From Adineta steineri (taxonomy: Eukaryota; Rotifera; Eurotatoria; Adinetida; Adinetidae), in assembly GCA_905250115.1 (NCBI GenBank), contig CAJNOI010000219.1, forward strand, positions 16,960 through 80,959: a stretch of 64,000 bases of DNA, written 5' to 3'. The notes below the pieces were generated by a model, which worked only from the letters and a program-made list of their open reading frames with translations, had not been told where the DNA came from and made no database searches. How positions within the stretch are numbered: the stretch's first letter is position 1; the number at the start of each line of letters is the position of its first letter. This document shows positions 60,234 through 64,000 of the stretch, one piece after another. The position numbers and the translations under genes are program-made.

Positions 60234-62364
60234 TTATTGTCCACCGGGACGTAATGATGATAAACCAGCACGAAGAATTTCATCAACAAGAATTAAATTT
60301 GTTGCAATTGATGTACTTGAATGAATTAATTGTTTTTTAACACGATAATTATCATAGATACCTAATGATTTTGGATCCATAGCTTCACCTACACAAAAAA
60401 ACAACATAATTCTTAATAGAATATTTTTAATAGGATAGAAAATATACCTGTTGTAACATCAATACCAACGGGAGTTTTTAATGTTGTATATTCTTGTTGA
60501 AGTTTAACAATTGTTTCTTGTTGATCATGTCCAGCATTTTGAGCAATTGCTTTTGGTATAATTAATAATGCTTCAGCAAATGCTTGTACACCTAAACGTG
60601 CTCGTCCTTTAACTTGTTCTTTATATTGAGTAAGTGCTTGATGAGCAACTATTTCAAAAGCACCACCACCGGGAATAACACAACCTAAATATAAAGAAAA
60701 ATAATTTAAAATATCAATTAAGATTTTTTTAGAAACAAAAAAACAAACCATCTTCAATTGCATTTGTAATTGATCGAAGACCATCACGAAGAGCATCTTT
60801 AAGTTGAGTTAAGATATATTTAGTTGAACCTTTGAGTAAAACTGTAACTGATTTTGGATTTTTACAGCCTTCAATAAATGTGAATTTTTCTTCACCCTAA
60901 ATTACAACAAAAGATTTATACAAACAAATTAATTGAGATAAGATACATACTAATACATGTTCATAAACATCTTCAGCATAACCTAAACATTCTTTTGTAA
61001 GATTTTCAACTGAACTAATTAAATAAAATGATTCAATTATTATTCATAAAGATTTTTCTTTTCTCTCTCTTACTTCATTGCTTCACCTCCACATGCTAAA
61101 GTTAAACGTTCCATATTACGACGTTTAGCACGTCTTAATCCTAATATTCCTTCTTTAGCCAAAATATCAAGTGAAAATGGGTCAATGCCTTTTTGATTGA
61201 TAACAACGAATGATTTATTTTTATCGTCACCCGAACAAACTTTTCGTTTAAGTTCAACTATTTTTTGAACACGATCATCAATAAATTTACGTTCTGATGT
61301 AACAAGACGATCACGTTCTTCAGCATTTTTATAGAAGAAACCAGCATTGACTTCTCTAGAAAACAAAAGCAAAGAAATGAAAAATATATTTATGGTAAAA
61401 AAATATGCTTACGTCTTTTCATATTCAAGTGAAACGTTACAAGTTAAAATATAAGCATTTTTCAATGATTTAGGCATCGATGGATGACGACCACCATGAT
61501 CAAGTACAATACCACGTACAAGTCGAGAATCAGCTTCTGTTCTATGTTGCATTTCCATGATTTCAACCATATTTAAATCTGTTGGTTTACCCGGTTCATT
61601 CAAAGCTAATATAGCATCAACAACAATCTATATAGAAAATGTAATATAGTTTTAAAAAAATCAAAAATATTTATTACGAACATCAGTAAGAATATCAGCA
61701 TTTTCAAGTGATAGTTTTGTACGTAATGAAGTACGAGCCATTTGAATAAGTGTTTCACGATCTGATGTTATTGGTATTTTAACTTTATCAAGTATTTGTA
61801 ATGCTTCTTTTTTTGCTAATTCAAAACCTTCACCAACAATACGTGGATGAAGACCCTAGTATATATATAAAATAATATGAATGAAATTTATATTCTTTTT
61901 TATTTTATGTAATTACTTCGGAAATATAAAGATCAGCTTGTTTAAGAAGTTCACCAATTAATAGAACAATTGAAGTTGTACCATCACCAGTTATATCATC
62001 TTGAGCTGTAGCTGCACGAGCAATTAATGATGCAGTTGGATGTTGAATTTGCTATATGTAGATAATAGAATCAATTTTTTTAACGGAAAATATTAGTATA
62101 ACAAACCATTTCATGAAGAAGTGTGCAACCATCTTTAGTTATTTTAATATCACCTGCACCTGATACAAGCCTAAAATATGAAGGTATGAATAGAGAACAA
62201 TATATATATATATTTAATGATACATACATTTTCATTGTTCCTTTTGGACCTAAATTTGTTTTAAGCATTTCAGCAAGACCACGAGCAGCTGATATATTAA
62301 TTGCTAATGCTTGTGCTTGACGAGCACTTTCAGCTTTTGGATTTAATGTTGTAATAGCTGACAT
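60234..62364 (-). CDS. CCT6: T-complex chaperonin subunit zeta
   Basis: Subunit of the cytosolic TRiC/CCT chaperonin, which folds actin, tubulin and others with ATP. About nine exons. N-terminus [20 protein letters not shown] and the ATP-site motifs [29 protein letters not shown] are present, as is the zeta-specific LVLDHG-type segment ([20 protein letters not shown]), [76 protein letters not shown] and [20 protein letters not shown]. The end is SSLRPGGQ. The alignment with human CCT6A is continuous; no break seen. Confidence 0.95.
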
Positions 62365-63117
62365 GATGAATAATTTTTTTTCTTCGTACTGATATTATGA
62401 TCTGAAAAAAATCGATCATTTTTACAAAATCTCTTTTTTTATTTATGATGATAGGATTTTAAAAGTCTTTTAATAAAACTATTAATATTCAAAATAAGGA
62501 TGCGTAATACATTGAAATAGGAACTATAATGACATCCGAGAACGAATATAAATGCTCGTAAACGGCCACACACGATGCGAACACGGTGGTAGCTATGAAC
62601 ATCATTCTAACTTTACAAACTAATATGTATATCATTAAAACATGAATATTGATATTTGAGAAGTTTCTTTTTATTAATGAAATACTAAAATATCAACCTT
62701 GTCAGACGATACATCTTTGTGTACTCTAAGTTTTCCTCAATAATAATAATTAGTATATCTATATCTCTACTTTTCAATATTACTGCTGAAGTATTTTCAT
62801 GAATATCAATGTATATATATGGTCAATATAGTTAGGCAACATCAGTATTGATTGCTCACAGAATTACTAAAACCGATATCAATGCAGTCAGCAAGTCAGT
62901 GCGTAATTTACTGGAACTATCCATCCGTAATTTCATGTTGTCTTCATAGTTCCAATGTGTTTCTAATAGTAAATATAATACTTAACTAATAAAATCTATT
63001 TATTTTATTTAAAGACTAAATAGTTACAAATTTTTGCCAAGAATATTGTATGTATTGATTGAATATATGATATTCTTTTTATTGAAATCTGAAAAAAGAA
63101 ACAATAAAGATTTATTT
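62365..63117. other. Intergenic, no gene seen
   Basis: About 750 bp upstream of CCT6 and downstream of the REX1BD-like gene; presumably holds the CCT6 promoter. Confidence 0.45.
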
Positions 63118-63570
63118 TTACGTTTCAATTTGAATAAAATCTTCTTGATCATAGCGTAATTCTTCTAAAATTTCATTGATATTATGAATAAGTTCCGTTA
63201 ATTTTTCATTAATATTTTCAATATCATCATTTTTCTTTTCAACTTTAGCTAGAAATAATTCATTTGTTAATTGAAGTTTCTTTTGTTCATAATCTTGTAA
63301 TTGTTCAATATGTTTATAAATTAGCTTTTTATCTTCTAACCGTTTTTTTATCGATAAAACTTCTTCGGATATTCTTGCAAATATAATTGTAATATCCGAA
63401 AGAAAATTTTGAAAGGCCGGAAAATTATGTGTAGTAAAAAACATTATTTGTGCATCATGAAGACGTTGATATGTTAAACATCGTTGTGATTGAAGACGAA
63501 ATAATGTTGGTAAAAGTTCATTTATATTGCATTCATTAATATTAATCTCACTATTATCAATAGTTTCCAT
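63118..63570 (-). CDS. REX1BD-like (DNA repair REX1-B domain) protein
   Basis: 150 aa, single exon. LFRLQSQRCLTYQRLHDAQ, FPAFQNFLSDITIIFARISE, and YEQKKLQLTNELFLAK match the pattern of REX1-B domain proteins (RLQ.QRV..Y, Y..LV.EITQ.F...S.E, EKEKL.LTA.LQLA). The C-terminal half is a coiled coil with many Glu/Asn. The domain is named after a Chlamydomonas DNA-repair gene; animal function is poorly known. It lies 84 bp after CWC15 on the same strand. Judgement by eye only. Confidence 0.65.
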   Translation of the reverse strand: METIDNSEININECNINELLPTLFRLQSQRCLTYQRLHDAQIMFFTTHNFPAFQNFLSDITIIFARISEEVLSIKKRLEDKKLIYKHIEQLQDYEQKKLQLTNELFLAKVEKKNDDIENINEKLTELIHNINEILEELRYDQEDFIQIET

Positions 63571-63654
63571 CTAGAAGAAGAAAAAAAAATCCTATCGATC
63601 AACAACAAATATATTCTTTGTTTTTAGATTTATATACACAAGACGAAAAAATAT

Positions 63655-64000
63655 TTATTTAATATATTTATCCATAAAACGTCGATGAAATTCACTACGT
63701 AAACTATCATTAACAAATCGTGCAACACGTTTTTCACCACTTGAACCATCGGCTTTGGCGCAATTTTTAAAAACAACATCATCATCCCAACGACGTTTAA
63801 CACGAAATTCAGTAGTTGATGGTTGTGCTGCAACTTTTGTTGATGGATTCAATAATGGATTACCTTTAAGAATATTTTCTGTACGAATTTTTTCTTCTTC
63901 AACACGTTTTAGCTGGTCAAGTCGAGCTGTTTCAGCTGCACGTTCTTTTTTTATACGAGCTAATTCAGCCATAAGTTCAGCTGTATCATCTTCATCATCA
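63655..64000 (-). CDS. CWC15: Spliceosome factor CWC15, 5' truncated by window end
   Basis: C-terminal part of CWC15, a component of the Prp19-associated spliceosome. Visible: [47 protein letters not shown] and the end [20 protein letters not shown], all close to human CWC15. The frame is open to the window edge, so upstream exons lie outside. The Met at 63972 is internal. Confidence 0.93.
   Translation of the reverse strand, partial: DDEDDTAELMAELARIKKERAAETARLDQLKRVEEEKIRTENILKGNPLLNPSTKVAAQPSTTEFRVKRRWDDDVVFKNCAKADGSSGEKRVARFVNDSLRSEFHRRFMDKYIK

Noticed and set aside
1..64000. CRISPR arrays, operons, ribosome-binding sites
   Set aside because: The intron-rich eukaryotic genes rule out this type of feature; no direct-repeat spacer array seen.

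Overview
The window looks like nuclear DNA of a bdelloid rotifer (Rotaria- or Adineta-like). The sequence is very AT-rich and almost all introns are about 45-65 bp with GT-AG ends. The genes are animal genes (CERT, NPHP4, EPT1, CCT6, FGFRL1-like, SLC26), and there is an interstitial array of the TGTGGG hexamer, the telomere repeat known from bdelloids. Penelope-like retroelement remains and many small inverted-repeat elements fit the same picture. Species assignment is inference.

Layout. 0-9 kb: 3' part of a divergent Na/K-ATPase-family P-type ATPase (+) and a complete FGFRL1-like decoy receptor gene (+). 9.2-32.6 kb: a gene-poor accessory block. It holds an orphan SLC26 STAS fragment, two copies of a 1.4-kb segmental duplication carrying a small Cys-rich secreted-protein gene (one intact, one broken), a 100-N gap and a long decayed spectrin-repeat gene. 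It also holds a 150-bp interstitial telomere-repeat array fused to a protease fragment, a GPCR fragment, and a Penelope-like element split by nested insertions (a 0.3-kb element which itself carries a 3.95-kb terminal-inverted-repeat element). A hammerhead-ribozyme-like core, further foldback elements and two small lineage-specific genes complete it.

33-64 kb: a gene-dense, mostly minus-strand block. In order along the plus strand: F-box-like protein, SLC26 anion transporter (3' end lost in a second 100-N gap), Aurora-like kinase, CERT ceramide-transfer protein, EPT1 ethanolaminephosphotransferase (+), a probable neuropeptide precursor, NPHP4, a GH13 glucan-acting enzyme that looks bacterial, CCT6, a REX1BD-like protein and the 3' end of CWC15.

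The genes do not form a pathway; most of the second half is housekeeping or ciliary. CERT and EPT1 are divergent neighbours, both in lipid metabolism (ceramide transport; phosphatidylethanolamine synthesis), sharing a 0.5-kb promoter region. The accessory block resembles a subtelomeric region: telomere repeats, retroelement debris, truncated multigene-family fragments and duplications lie together.
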